Positions 1 to 7,848 of a DNA stretch of 16,812 bases are shown here, piece by piece (the first letter of the stretch is position 1; every line of letters starts with the position of its first letter). A program made the translations under genes and the position numbers. Source of the stretch: Bacteroidota bacterium (GTDB lineage: Bacteria; Bacteroidota; Bacteroidia; Flavobacteriales; Schleiferiaceae); the NCBI GenBank assembly GCA_003023665.1, contig PXYR01000030.1, positions 1-16,812 on the forward strand, in the 5' to 3' direction. The notes beneath the pieces are model-generated. The model saw only the letters and a list, made by a program, of their open reading frames with translations. It was not told where the DNA came from and ran no database searches.

Positions 1-896
1 AAAAATCTTCTGATGATGCGGTTTTAAAGCAGCAAAGTGATCATCTTCAAGAGGTTATTGCACAAATTAGAATTATTGAGCGCACCATAAACCAAGGCCT
101 AACATCTTCTATTTCTGAATCAGAATACCAAGTATTGAAGGATGAGAAATCAAATCTTGACGCACTCATCAGAAAACATAGGGTTTCAACTATCGAGGCG
201 TTAGAGGAGAAAGTAATTGCAATCGGTGAAAAAATCCGTCTTATTGAAACAAGGGAAAGTGAGTTGGAAAGACTTAGTGGCATTCGTTTAAAGTTGTCCA
301 AAGAATTACAGAACCTAGGTAACGATTTGCATGAGAAAAGGTTAAAAGGTGCGAGTATTATTGAGGAAATGTTGTCGCTACAATTAAATAGAATTGATTT
401 ACCTAACGCAAGGTTGGCGCTAGGGTGGAAATCTGTAAGTCTTTCTTCATTTGGTATGTATTTGCCCGATTTTTTATTCTCAGCAAATCCGGGCACCAAC
501 CTGTTGCCCTTGAGTAAAAGCGCGTCAGGTGGGGAACAGAGTCGCGTAAAATTGGCTTTGAAGGCGGTTTTAGGCCAAAAGAAGCATTTAAGTACTCAGA
601 TTTTTGATGAAATCGATTCAGGTATTAGTGGTTCTACAGCTGAAAAGGTGGGTGAATTGATGAAAGAAATGTCTGTAAATCAACAGATTATAACTATAAC
701 TCATCTTCCTCAAGTTGCGGCAAAAGGGGACGTTCATTTGTTGGTATCAAAATCACATGACAATGAATCAACGTATTCAAATGTTGTTCCTTTGACACAG
801 AAAAACCGAAAGAGCGAAATTGCACGGATGTTAAGTGGCGAAATAATTACTGATGCGGCATTGAAACAAGCTAAATCGTTACTTGATCCACAGTAA
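1..896 (+). CDS. recN: DNA repair protein RecN, C-terminal part (5' end cut by window edge)
   Basis: The frame is open from base 3, so the gene begins outside the window; about 297 residues of a protein usually near 550 are present. RecN is an SMC-like ATPase of double-strand-break repair, with a split ATP-binding head around a long coiled coil. The first 120 or so visible residues are charged and helical, fitting the returning coiled coil. The head follows: the ABC signature loop SGGEQSR near base 525, the Walker B stretch IFDEIDSGISG near base 600, and the RecN-typical THLPQVAA near base 700. The N-terminal Walker A is not in the window. It lies 34 bases upstream of fabI on the same strand; the functions are unrelated, so this may only be dense packing. 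An internal ATG at 135 is not a credible start, because the homology runs on upstream of it. Confidence 0.95.
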   Translation, partial: KSSDDAVLKQQSDHLQEVIAQIRIIERTINQGLTSSISESEYQVLKDEKSNLDALIRKHRVSTIEALEEKVIAIGEKIRLIETRESELERLSGIRLKLSKELQNLGNDLHEKRLKGASIIEEMLSLQLNRIDLPNARLALGWKSVSLSSFGMYLPDFLFSANPGTNLLPLSKSASGGEQSRVKLALKAVLGQKKHLSTQIFDEIDSGISGSTAEKVGELMKEMSVNQQIITITHLPQVAAKGDVHLLVSKSHDNESTYSNVVPLTQKNRKSEIARMLSGEIITDAALKQAKSLLDPQ

Positions 897-930
897 GATT
901 AGCAACATGAACAGTGAAATAAAATGAACT

Positions 931-1752
931 ATGTCAAACGGATTACTTAAAGGAAAATGTGGAATCGTATTTGGTGCTCTAAATTCAGATTCTATTGCAT
1001 GGAAAGCAGCAGAAGCAATACATGCGCAAGGAGGAATGGTGGTTCTAACCAATGCGCCAATCGCCATGCGATTAGGTGAGCTGAACAAATTATCTGAGGC
1101 CATTGACGCGCCAATTATTCCAGCAGATGCAACAAATCTAGATGAGTTAAATGCACTTATTGATGGTGCAATGAATCATTTTGGAGGGAAAATTGATTTT
1201 ATCCTTCACTCCATTGGTATGAGCGTGAATGTCCGTAAAGGCAAGCATTATACTGAATTGAATTACGATTGGTTGCAGAAAGGATGGGATGTGAGCGCAG
1301 TTAGTTTCCATAAGGTAATGCAATGTGCATGGAATAAAGATGCCATGAATGAATGGGGTTCTATATTAGGTTTAACCTACATGGCTGCTCAACGCACATT
1401 CCCAGATTATAATGACATGGCAGATAACAAGAGCTATTTGGAGAGTATTGCTAGAAGCTTTGGTTACCATTGGGGTGTGAAAAATAATGTTCGAGTAAAT
1501 ACCATATCTCAAAGTCCAACTCCTACTACTGCAGGTTCAGGAGTCAAAGGATTTGATGGCTTTATAGCTTACGCGGAAAAGATGTCTCCTTTAGGAAATG
1601 CAACGGCTGAAGATTGTGCTAACTACATTGTTACAATGTTCTCAGACCTTACGCGCCGTGTAACCATGCAAAACTTATTTAATGATGGAGGTTTTAGTAA
1701 TATGGGCGTAAGTAACCTGGTGATGCAACAATTTATGGAAGGAGAGGAGTGA
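931..1752 (+). CDS. fabI: Enoyl-[acyl-carrier-protein] reductase (NADH), FabI type
   Basis: This enzyme reduces trans-2-enoyl-ACP to acyl-ACP, the last step of each round of type II fatty acid synthesis in the cytoplasm. The 273-residue length is close to the family norm. It is an atypical short-chain dehydrogenase: the nucleotide-binding N terminus reads GIVFGALNSDSIAW (residues 11-24), and the catalytic residues are spaced as in E. coli FabI, with Tyr150, Tyr160 and Lys167 (Y-x6-K within PDYNDMADNK). The late segment VNTISQSPTPTTAG is also characteristic. The start at 931 puts the Rossmann strand at the usual distance. No Shine-Dalgarno is visible, as expected in Bacteroidota. It is followed by a hairpin terminator. 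Confidence 0.95.
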   Translation: MSNGLLKGKCGIVFGALNSDSIAWKAAEAIHAQGGMVVLTNAPIAMRLGELNKLSEAIDAPIIPADATNLDELNALIDGAMNHFGGKIDFILHSIGMSVNVRKGKHYTELNYDWLQKGWDVSAVSFHKVMQCAWNKDAMNEWGSILGLTYMAAQRTFPDYNDMADNKSYLESIARSFGYHWGVKNNVRVNTISQSPTPTTAGSGVKGFDGFIAYAEKMSPLGNATAEDCANYIVTMFSDLTRRVTMQNLFNDGGFSNMGVSNLVMQQFMEGEE

Positions 1753-1774
1753 CACCTTCTTACCACCAAAAAAG

Positions 1775-1810
1775 AGAAGCCACTATTTTCGCCTTGAATT
1801 AGTGGCTTCT
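1775..1810. terminator. Bidirectional intrinsic terminator between fabI and the glycosyltransferase gene
   Basis: A perfect 11-base-pair inverted repeat, AGAAGCCACTA (1775-1785) and TAGTGGCTTCT (1800-1810), surrounds a 14-base loop. Read on the minus strand the hairpin is followed by CTTTTTTGG, a good U-tract, so it should stop transcription of the glycosyltransferase gene. Read on the plus strand it is followed only by TTTGATAT, a weaker tract, so termination of fabI may be less efficient. One arm lies within the last codons of the glycosyltransferase gene (RSH-stop). Confidence 0.8.
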
Positions 1811-3163
1811 TTGATATAAGAAGAGCTTGGCCTTATCAAATTTCTCAATTAAGATTTCTCCCTCATTAGAACGTTCTTGATTTGATATGATCCAATTACA
1901 TTCGTTTTCGGTCAAATAGTATTCCGCGTAACGCTCAGTAATAGCAACTAATCTCCAATTAGATGTTAAATCATCTATTTGAACTTTAACTGGATTATAA
2001 GACTGTTCAATTTGTTCTACGGCTTTTACAATGTGCTTGTCTCTAGATGGGCTCTTAGAATAATATATACTCAGACTTACGGCAACAATCCAGATAACCA
2101 AGTTTGATATAGAAATAACTTTTACCCATTTGGTTCGCTTAATGCTCCATGGATATGGGTTCTGAGCAAGGTGTATGCCAATTGCCAGCATCCAAAAGGC
2201 CATGGAAGGCATAAAGTAATAGTGATGCTGTCTGTCCATAAACAAAAAGGGGAGTGTCCCGCTCAAGGCAATTAGAAAGAAGAATACACTCCCGCGTTGC
2301 AGGGTATAGGATTTCTCCGATTTAATTTTCAAAACAATGAATACTATTACCGGTATAATCATCTGTTTTAAAACCTCAACAATACTGTTCAAAGCGTCAC
2401 CAGCTTGTTCTCTTTGTCCAAGAAGTGTAGGACGCAATTGTCTTTGAAGGTATTGCGAGAAAAACTCTTCAAATACGGGTTGATATAAGTAGAAGTATGA
2501 AAAAAGCACACTGAAAGACAAAACAAGTATGCTCAAAGAAATGAGGGCTGCCTTACGATGAAAAGGGTACAAGGTTGCCATGATGGGTAATGTAACTAGT
2601 GGAAATAGTGAAACAGGTCCCTTGATTCCCAAAGCAAAAAAGAAAACTACACCTGCTAGTGCAGACCAAAAATAATTTCGTTTTAGTGTTCCTTCAAACA
2701 GAAGCCAGACTACACATAAGGTGGCTGCAGCCAATGGAGCTTCAAGCATATTATTTTGATGAACCCAAATTACAGTGGGTGTGAGTGTCCAAAGCAATTG
2801 AGGAATCCAAGCTCTATGTCCTTCGGGCATAAATAGTGCCCATATTCTTCTAAGCATTAGTACGCTCAACCCGTACATCGTGTAAGGATATATTCTATCT
2901 ACCCAAGGTTGATCACCAAAAAGTCTATAGAACACGCTGTGAAGACCAAAAGAGAATGGTGGATGCTCATAGAATTCTGGATGTACAGCTGGTGTATAAG
3001 AAGGTATCCAAAATGACCCTATACCTTCATTGATATTGCGGGCGATTGAGGCATAAGTTAGACCATCAAAAAACATCCCTTTTGTAAACAATAAAGGAAG
3101 TAACAACAGGGCCGCTATAGCCCAAGACAATTGATTTAGTCTATAGTTGATTATGTGACTCAT
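1799..3163 (-). CDS. GT-C fold membrane glycosyltransferase (PMT/ArnT-like, GT39/GT83 type)
   Basis: This 454-residue polytopic membrane protein has many hydrophobic segments, the first at about residues 12-28, and a short soluble C-terminal region. The N-terminal loop after the first membrane helix contains FFDGLTYASIARN with an acidic residue, Asp33, followed by HPEFYEHPP (residues 61-69). This matches the first periplasmic loop of polyprenyl-phosphate-sugar-dependent glycosyltransferases, where an Asp is catalytic. Such enzymes move a sugar from a lipid-phosphate donor to lipid or protein at the outer face of the inner membrane. Donor and acceptor cannot be read from the sequence. Its ATG overlaps the prfC stop by one base (TGATG), so translation is probably coupled to prfC. 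Family assignment is fairly sure; a specific function is not. Confidence 0.75.
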   Translation of the reverse strand: MSHIINYRLNQLSWAIAALLLLPLLFTKGMFFDGLTYASIARNINEGIGSFWIPSYTPAVHPEFYEHPPFSFGLHSVFYRLFGDQPWVDRIYPYTMYGLSVLMLRRIWALFMPEGHRAWIPQLLWTLTPTVIWVHQNNMLEAPLAAATLCVVWLLFEGTLKRNYFWSALAGVVFFFALGIKGPVSLFPLVTLPIMATLYPFHRKAALISLSILVLSFSVLFSYFYLYQPVFEEFFSQYLQRQLRPTLLGQREQAGDALNSIVEVLKQMIIPVIVFIVLKIKSEKSYTLQRGSVFFFLIALSGTLPFLFMDRQHHYYFMPSMAFWMLAIGIHLAQNPYPWSIKRTKWVKVISISNLVIWIVAVSLSIYYSKSPSRDKHIVKAVEQIEQSYNPVKVQIDDLTSNWRLVAITERYAEYYLTENECNWIISNQERSNEGEILIEKFDKAKLFLYQRSH

Positions 3164-4743
3164 CAGAACTCACTTTTCATGTGAAATATGATTTTATCAA
3201 ATTTATCCTGAGCCATTTGTAAGGAAAACTGTGAGTCCGCAAGGAACACTAGTCTGCCAAACTTATCCTCAGCAAGGTACCTCTGCTTTAAAGTACTAAA
3301 TTCTTTAAGTTGGGTATCATCATTGCTTTCAATCCAGCATGCTTTAAAGGCGGGGAAATTTTCATAGGAACATTTAGCATTGTACTCATGCTCCAATCGG
3401 TATTGTATCACTTCATATTGAAGAGCTCCTACAGTTCCAATGATCTTTCTGTTATTTTGTTTTAGTGTAAATAACTGTGCAACTCCTTCATCCATGAGCT
3501 GATCCACACCTTTGTTAAGTTGTTTTGCTTTCAGTGGATCGGCGTTATTGATAAATCTAAAATGTTCGGGAGAAAATGAAGGAATACCCCTGTAATGAAG
3601 ATTTTCTTTTTCAGTAAAGGTGTCTCCAATCCTAAACGTACCGTTATCGGGAATTCCAATAATGTCACCAGGATAAGCTACATCAATGGTACTTTTCTTT
3701 GAAGCCATAAACGCAGTGGGCGCACTTACTTTAAATGATTTACCGCTACGTGTATGCAAGTAATTTTTATTCCGCTCAAACTTACCGCTAACCACCTTTA
3801 AAAATGCGATTCTATTGCGATGATTGGGATCAATGTTCGCATGAATTTTGAAGACGAAGCCTGAAAAATTCTCTTCATTGGGTTTAACCAATCGCTCGTC
3901 TGCCTCTTTAGCCTGTGGTTCAGGAGCTATTTCTTGGAAACAATCAAGTAGTTCACGAACACCAAAGTTGTTCAATGCGGAGCCAAAGAACACAGGACAT
4001 AATTCACCTTTGAGGTATTCACTTCTATCAAATTCTGGATAAACGGCCTCTAGAAGCTCTACATCATTTCTCAATTCATTTGCAGCTTCATCACCTACAA
4101 ACTCTTCTAATACACTGGATTGAATATTATCTAAATGCGTTCCTTCTGTGATTTTTTGTTTGTTTTCTGCACTGTAGAGATTGAGGTTTTTCTCCCACAT
4201 GTTGTAGACACCTTTAAAACGTTGCCCCATTCCAATGGGCCACGACAAGGGGCAGAGAGTTAAACCCAATTTTTGCTCTACTTCATCAATTAGGTCAAAA
4301 CCATCTTTACCCTCACGATCCAACTTATTAATGAACACGATTATTGGTGTTGCACGCATTCTACAGACTTTGACTAATTTTTCTGTTTGAGGCTCTACAC
4401 CTTTGGCTACGTCAATGACCACTATCACACTATCGCAAGCTGTTAATGTTCTATAAGTATCTTCGGCAAAATCTTGGTGACCCGGTGTATCTAAAATATT
4501 GATCTTTTTGTCTTTATAGTAAAAACCCATGACCGAGGTGGCTACTGAAATACCTCTCTGCTTTTCGATCTCCATGAAATCTGAAGTAGCACTCTTTTTT
4601 ACTTTATTGCTTTTGACGGCTCCAGCTTCTTGAATAGCACCACCAAATAAAAGTAATTTTTCGGTTAACGTGGTTTTACCTGCATCAGGGTGGGATATAA
4701 TTCCAAAGGTTCTACGAATACTTATTTCACGCTCTAGTGACAT
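3163..4743 (-). CDS. prfC: Peptide chain release factor 3 (RF3)
   Basis: RF3 is the translational GTPase that removes RF1/RF2 from the ribosome after peptide release. The chosen start gives 526 residues, against 529 in E. coli. Numbered from it, the GTP-binding motifs are SHPDAGKTT (17-25, G1), DTPGH (85-89, G3) and NKLD (139-142, G4). The RF3-typical MEIEKQRGIS, the switch segment, lies just before G3. The C-terminal portion retains domain II and III sequence. The frame extends upstream to an ATG at 4785, but I prefer the ATG at 4743: MSLEREISIRRTFGI aligns with known RF3 N termini, and a TAnnTTTG promoter element sits between the two ATGs. It is cotranscribed with the downstream glycosyltransferase. 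Confidence 0.93.
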   Translation of the reverse strand: MSLEREISIRRTFGIISHPDAGKTTLTEKLLLFGGAIQEAGAVKSNKVKKSATSDFMEIEKQRGISVATSVMGFYYKDKKINILDTPGHQDFAEDTYRTLTACDSVIVVIDVAKGVEPQTEKLVKVCRMRATPIIVFINKLDREGKDGFDLIDEVEQKLGLTLCPLSWPIGMGQRFKGVYNMWEKNLNLYSAENKQKITEGTHLDNIQSSVLEEFVGDEAANELRNDVELLEAVYPEFDRSEYLKGELCPVFFGSALNNFGVRELLDCFQEIAPEPQAKEADERLVKPNEENFSGFVFKIHANIDPNHRNRIAFLKVVSGKFERNKNYLHTRSGKSFKVSAPTAFMASKKSTIDVAYPGDIIGIPDNGTFRIGDTFTEKENLHYRGIPSFSPEHFRFINNADPLKAKQLNKGVDQLMDEGVAQLFTLKQNNRKIIGTVGALQYEVIQYRLEHEYNAKCSYENFPAFKACWIESNDDTQLKEFSTLKQRYLAEDKFGRLVFLADSQFSLQMAQDKFDKIIFHMKSEF

Positions 4744-4852
4744 GTACTTTTTATTTGTGGCAAATATACTAAAGGCACTTTCCAAACTTGGTGGTAATTA
4801 CTTATACTTGCTTTTCTACAAAACTATTTGCTTTCCTTGCGGTTAACACGTT
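4744..4852. promoter_or_regulatory. Divergent promoter region between prfC and the CarH-like gene
   Basis: On the minus strand TATATTTG (4768-4761) exactly matches the Bacteroidota -7 consensus TAnnTTTG and lies 18 bases before the prfC ATG at 4743. A TTTGG at 4786-4782 could be the -33 element, but its spacing is shorter than usual, so the promoter is only tentative. On the plus side, facing the regulator gene, TTGCTTT occurs twice, at 4808-4814 and 4828-4834, 20 bases apart, and a GTTAAC palindrome lies at 4842-4847. These might be binding sites for the regulator acting on its own gene, but this is inference from position alone. Confidence 0.35.
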
Positions 4853-5731
4853 GTGAAGTCACGATATTCAATTAAAGACCTGGAGATGCTGAGTGGGATT
4901 AAAGCCCACACCATTCGCGCATGGGAGCAGAGGCACAAGCTTATTACCCCTAAACGGACGGTAACGAACATTCGTTATTATGGTGATGATGATTTACGCG
5001 TTATACTGAACGTGAGCATCTTATTAGAACACGAATGGAAAATAGGTCAAATTGCAAAGCTATCGGCAGACGACATCGCTGAAGAGGCGCTCAAAGCAGT
5101 TCCCTATGTAGGGAAATACACCTACGAACTCAATGAACTTAAAATCAGCACGCTGAATTTTGACATTGAACGATTTGAATCCATCATGGCCAAATGTATA
5201 GCCGAGCATGGTATTCATGATACATTTCAAAAAGTTATTGGCGACTACATAGAAGAGTTGGGTAAACTATGGCTCAGCGGTTCCGTTAGTATTTCACAGG
5301 AGCATTTTATGTCCTCTATGATACGTCAAAAGCTTTATTCGGCTATTGATGAACTACCAAGTGGGCAAGGAGAAAAGACCTTCGCATTATTTTTGCCTGC
5401 TAATGAGTTACATGAAATTGGATTACTTTATCTGGCTTATGTACTTAAGGAGAGGGGAGATCGAGTGATTTATTTAGGTCAAAGTTTGCCCAAAGAGTAT
5501 TTGACCGATTTATTAGACAATCAAGATATTGATGCTTTAGTATCAGTCTTCACTACAAACCCAGATAGTGAATACATTCCAGAATATCTGGAAGATTTAA
5601 CGGGAATAATTGATAAAAGAAACATCAAAGTTCACCTAACAGGTTATCAATTTGCTTCGGCTCAAATAAATAATGTGCATGATAATGTATTGATATACAG
5701 CACATTAAAGGATTTGTCAGACCATATCTAA
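4853..5731 (+). CDS. carH: MerR-family regulator with B12-binding domain, CarH/LitR-type photoreceptor
   Basis: This 292-residue protein has an N-terminal MerR winged helix-turn-helix (about residues 4-72, with TIRAWEQRH and NIRYYGDDDL), a helical-bundle cobalamin cap domain (about 95-168) and a B12-binding Rossmann domain (about 175-290). CarH proteins bind DNA as tetramers carrying adenosylcobalamin in the dark and fall apart when light breaks the Co-C bond, derepressing carotenoid genes. The cap has the Wx9EH signature: Trp140, Glu150, His151. The B12 domain has ExHxxG at 185-190, with His187 the expected lower cobalt ligand. The residue after the Trp is Leu141, not the His that ligates cobalt after light exposure in Thermus CarH. 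The start is GTG: an in-frame TAA at 4844 excludes a longer form, and the next ATG (residue 12) would cut the HTH. The light role is inferred from family and neighbours. Confidence 0.85.
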   Translation: MKSRYSIKDLEMLSGIKAHTIRAWEQRHKLITPKRTVTNIRYYGDDDLRVILNVSILLEHEWKIGQIAKLSADDIAEEALKAVPYVGKYTYELNELKISTLNFDIERFESIMAKCIAEHGIHDTFQKVIGDYIEELGKLWLSGSVSISQEHFMSSMIRQKLYSAIDELPSGQGEKTFALFLPANELHEIGLLYLAYVLKERGDRVIYLGQSLPKEYLTDLLDNQDIDALVSVFTTNPDSEYIPEYLEDLTGIIDKRNIKVHLTGYQFASAQINNVHDNVLIYSTLKDLSDHI

Positions 5732-5743
5732 ATTAGAGTAAAT

Positions 5744-5754
5744 AATTTGTTTAA
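5744..5754 (+). repeat. 11-base direct repeat, copy 1 (AATTTGTTTAA)
   Basis: Exact copy of the sequence at 5790-5800, 46 bases upstream of it, inside the gap between the CarH-like gene and the sigma factor gene. It contains the TGTTTAA core shared by the putative operator sites. Confidence 0.7.
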
Positions 5755-5789
5755 AAAAAACATTGAAAGGTTAGACAGAATGTTCAAAC

Positions 5790-5800
5790 AATTTGTTTAA
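5790..5800 (+). repeat. 11-base direct repeat, copy 2 (AATTTGTTTAA)
   Basis: Exact match to 5744-5754. This copy is preceded by TTCAAAC, which gives it partial dyad symmetry, and it lies 31 bases before the sigma factor ATG. Confidence 0.7.
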
Positions 5801-5830
5801 CTTTACAGAAGCAACCTTAAACAGATTATT

Positions 5831-6337
5831 ATGTCTACTGCAGAATTCGGAGAATTGATTGACCGTGAACACGATTTCCTTCAGCAATTAGCAATGAAGT
5901 TAACCAAGCGTCATGACGATGCCCAAGATCTCATCCAGGATACTTATTTCAAGGCACTAAAGAATAAAGACAAATTCGCTACCGGTACAAATCTGAAAGG
6001 ATGGTTGTATACGATAATGAAAAACACATTCATTAACAACTACCGCCGTAAAAAGCAGCAAAACACCTTTGTTGATGAAACAGAAAGTCAATACTTTTTA
6101 AACAGTAAAGAAGCAAGTAGAACTACTTTGACGGATGCAAACGTGGATAACGATTACATCATGGAACAAATTAATTCTATTGAATCGCATTATACAGAAG
6201 CATTTTTCATGCATTATGAAGGCTTTAAGTACGAGGAAATTGCGGAACATTTTAATATACCTTTAGGTACCGTAAAGTCTCGTATCTTTCTAGCACGCAA
6301 GAAAATGATGGAAAAGCTTGCAGACCAACGCCACTGA
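5831..6337 (+). CDS. ECF-type RNA polymerase sigma factor (sigma-70 family)
   Basis: This 168-residue protein has the two-domain ECF layout: sigma region 2 at about residues 10-75 (DAQDLIQDTYFKAL, then NLKGWLYTIMKNTFINNYRR) and sigma region 4 at about 110-162, with the helix-turn-helix YEEIAEHFNIPLGTVKSRIFLARKKM. It would direct RNA polymerase to a dedicated set of promoters. It lies between the CarH-like regulator and crtI, 23 bases from crtI, and reads as the first gene of the carotenoid operon, suggesting a cascade in which light derepresses the sigma factor. No anti-sigma gene with a membrane helix is adjacent, so control is likely transcriptional. Its target promoters cannot be told from this window. 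Confidence 0.9.
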   Translation: MSTAEFGELIDREHDFLQQLAMKLTKRHDDAQDLIQDTYFKALKNKDKFATGTNLKGWLYTIMKNTFINNYRRKKQQNTFVDETESQYFLNSKEASRTTLTDANVDNDYIMEQINSIESHYTEAFFMHYEGFKYEEIAEHFNIPLGTVKSRIFLARKKMMEKLADQRH

Positions 6338-6340
6338 TTA

Positions 6341-6354
6341 ACCGCCAACCGCCA
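6341..6354 (+). repeat. Tandem heptamer ACCGCCA x2 in the sigma-crtI spacer
   Basis: Two perfect head-to-tail copies of ACCGCCA fill most of the 23-base spacer between the sigma factor stop and the crtI ATG. They are GC-rich compared with the surroundings. No function is evident; they may affect translation initiation of crtI or simply reflect slippage. Confidence 0.5.
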
Positions 6355-6360
6355 ATTCAC

Positions 6361-7848
6361 ATGAAATCAGTAATAGTAATCGGGTCCGGCTTTGCCGGGC
6401 TGAGTGCTGCTTCCTTTTTAGCAAAGGAGGGGTATGATGTAACCGTATTAGAAAAAAACGACCAGCTTGGGGGTCGGGCCCGTTCATGGAAAAAGGACGG
6501 ATTTACTTTCGATATGGGACCAAGCTGGTATTGGATGCCGGACGTATTTGAGAGATATTTTAAGGAATTAGGGTCTAATGTTGAAGCGCACTATGAGTTA
6601 GTTCGTTTAGATCCATCATATCGCGTAGTATTCGGTCCCAAAGACTATGAAGACCAAAGTCCTAGGATGAAAGAGCTTGAGGAAATGTTTGATAAACTAG
6701 ACCCTGGCTCTGGGTTAAGATTGAGGAAATTTCTCAAGCAGGCAGAATATAAATACAATGTTGGTATAAAAGATTTGGTATTTCGTCCGGGAAGATCTCT
6801 AACCGAATTCATGGATATGAGAATAGCAAAGGGACTGTTTCAATTGGATATGCTTAAGGACATGAGAAAACATGTTAATGAGGTAAGTAGTCACCCCAAA
6901 TTAAAGGCCATACTAGAATTTCCCGTATTGTTTCTAGGTGCATTGCCGCAAAACACCCCTGCGTTATATAGTCTCATGAATTATGCAGATATGACTTTAG
7001 GCACATGGTATCCAATGAAGGGGATGAATGAAATAATTAAGGGGATGATTCATGTTGCCAAGGAACTCGGTGTTAAGTTTCGAACTTCGAATGAAGTCAC
7101 TGGATTCAAATATTCAGGCAATACGATTGTAGGGGTCCTTACAAATTCAGGTTCTTTTCTAGCTGATATTGTAGTTGGTGGGGCAGATTACCATCATATT
7201 GATCAACACATCAGTGCTCCTGAATTTAGAGAATACACCCCGGAATATTGGAATAAGAGAAAAATGGCACCGTCCTCCTTATTGTTTTATTTAGGAATTG
7301 AGGGGCAAGTACCTAATGTACTTCATCATAATTTATTTTTTGACCACGAATTGGATCAGCATGCTCATGAAATATACACCGATCCTAAATGGCCAACGAA
7401 ACCGCTTTTTTATGCAAGTGCTCCCTCCAAGACTGATGATAGCGTAGCTCCCAAAGGATGTGAAAATATGTTCTTACTCATGCCAACAGCGCCAGGAATG
7501 GGCGGAGATACAGAAGAAACTAGAGAAAAGTACTACAACCTAATGATGGATCGTCTAGAGAGATTTACTGGGAGTAATATTCGAAACAGAGTGGTTGTTA
7601 AGCGGTCTTTTGCCTTTCAGGATTTTCAGTCAGATTACAACAGTTTCAAAGGTAACGCCTATGGGTTGGCGAATACATTGACTCAAACAGCCATCTTAAA
7701 GCCAAGATTAAAAAGTAAAAAAGTGTCTAACCTATACTTTGCAGGGCAGCTTACCACACCTGGTCCTGGAGTTCCTCCTTGCTTGATTAGTGGAGAGGTA
7801 GTAAGTAAGGAAATAGTAAAGGACCAAAAATTAAAAAAAGCAGTATGA
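6361..7848 (+). CDS. crtI: Phytoene desaturase CrtI
   Basis: CrtI is an FAD-dependent, membrane-associated enzyme that introduces successive double bases into phytoene, giving lycopene or a related polyene and the colour of the pathway. The 495-residue length is normal. The N terminus carries the dinucleotide-binding motif GSGFAG (residues 8-13) with Glu31 ending the second strand, then LGGRARSW and MGPSWYWMPD. The C-terminal FAD segment NLYFAGQLTTPGPGVP is the bacterial desaturase signature. It overlaps crtB by four bases (ATGA), so the two are translationally coupled. The number of desaturation steps cannot be told from sequence by eye; ketolase or spheroidene-type relatives are less likely given the crtB neighbour. 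Confidence 0.94.
   Translation: MKSVIVIGSGFAGLSAASFLAKEGYDVTVLEKNDQLGGRARSWKKDGFTFDMGPSWYWMPDVFERYFKELGSNVEAHYELVRLDPSYRVVFGPKDYEDQSPRMKELEEMFDKLDPGSGLRLRKFLKQAEYKYNVGIKDLVFRPGRSLTEFMDMRIAKGLFQLDMLKDMRKHVNEVSSHPKLKAILEFPVLFLGALPQNTPALYSLMNYADMTLGTWYPMKGMNEIIKGMIHVAKELGVKFRTSNEVTGFKYSGNTIVGVLTNSGSFLADIVVGGADYHHIDQHISAPEFREYTPEYWNKRKMAPSSLLFYLGIEGQVPNVLHHNLFFDHELDQHAHEIYTDPKWPTKPLFYASAPSKTDDSVAPKGCENMFLLMPTAPGMGGDTEETREKYYNLMMDRLERFTGSNIRNRVVVKRSFAFQDFQSDYNSFKGNAYGLANTLTQTAILKPRLKSKKVSNLYFAGQLTTPGPGVPPCLISGEVVSKEIVKDQKLKKAV

Larger units (their letters stand above)
5732..5830. promoter_or_regulatory. Putative CarH-type operator and promoter region upstream of the sigma factor gene
   Basis: This 99-base AT-rich gap holds four copies of TGTTYAA: 5748-5754, 5781-5787 and 5794-5800 forward, and 5817-5823 in reverse orientation, ending eight bases before the ATG. 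The first two are 33 bases apart, three times the 11-base repeat unit described for CarH-type operators. Around the third copy, AAACA-ATT-TGTTT (5786-5798) forms a small dyad. No clean TAnnTTTG promoter is visible; TAACTTTA (5798-5805) is the nearest match. No terminator hairpin follows the regulator gene, so read-through is possible. Confidence 0.5.

Noticed and set aside
47..499. 150-codon open frame on the minus strand
   Set aside because: It is antisense to the RecN coiled-coil and head region, has no recognisable motif, and overlaps a certain gene for its whole length.
907..927. Six-codon open frame (MNSEIK) just before fabI, a possible leader peptide
   Set aside because: It is very short, lacks an attenuator-like hairpin or a run of regulatory codons, and could easily arise by chance in a 34-base gap.
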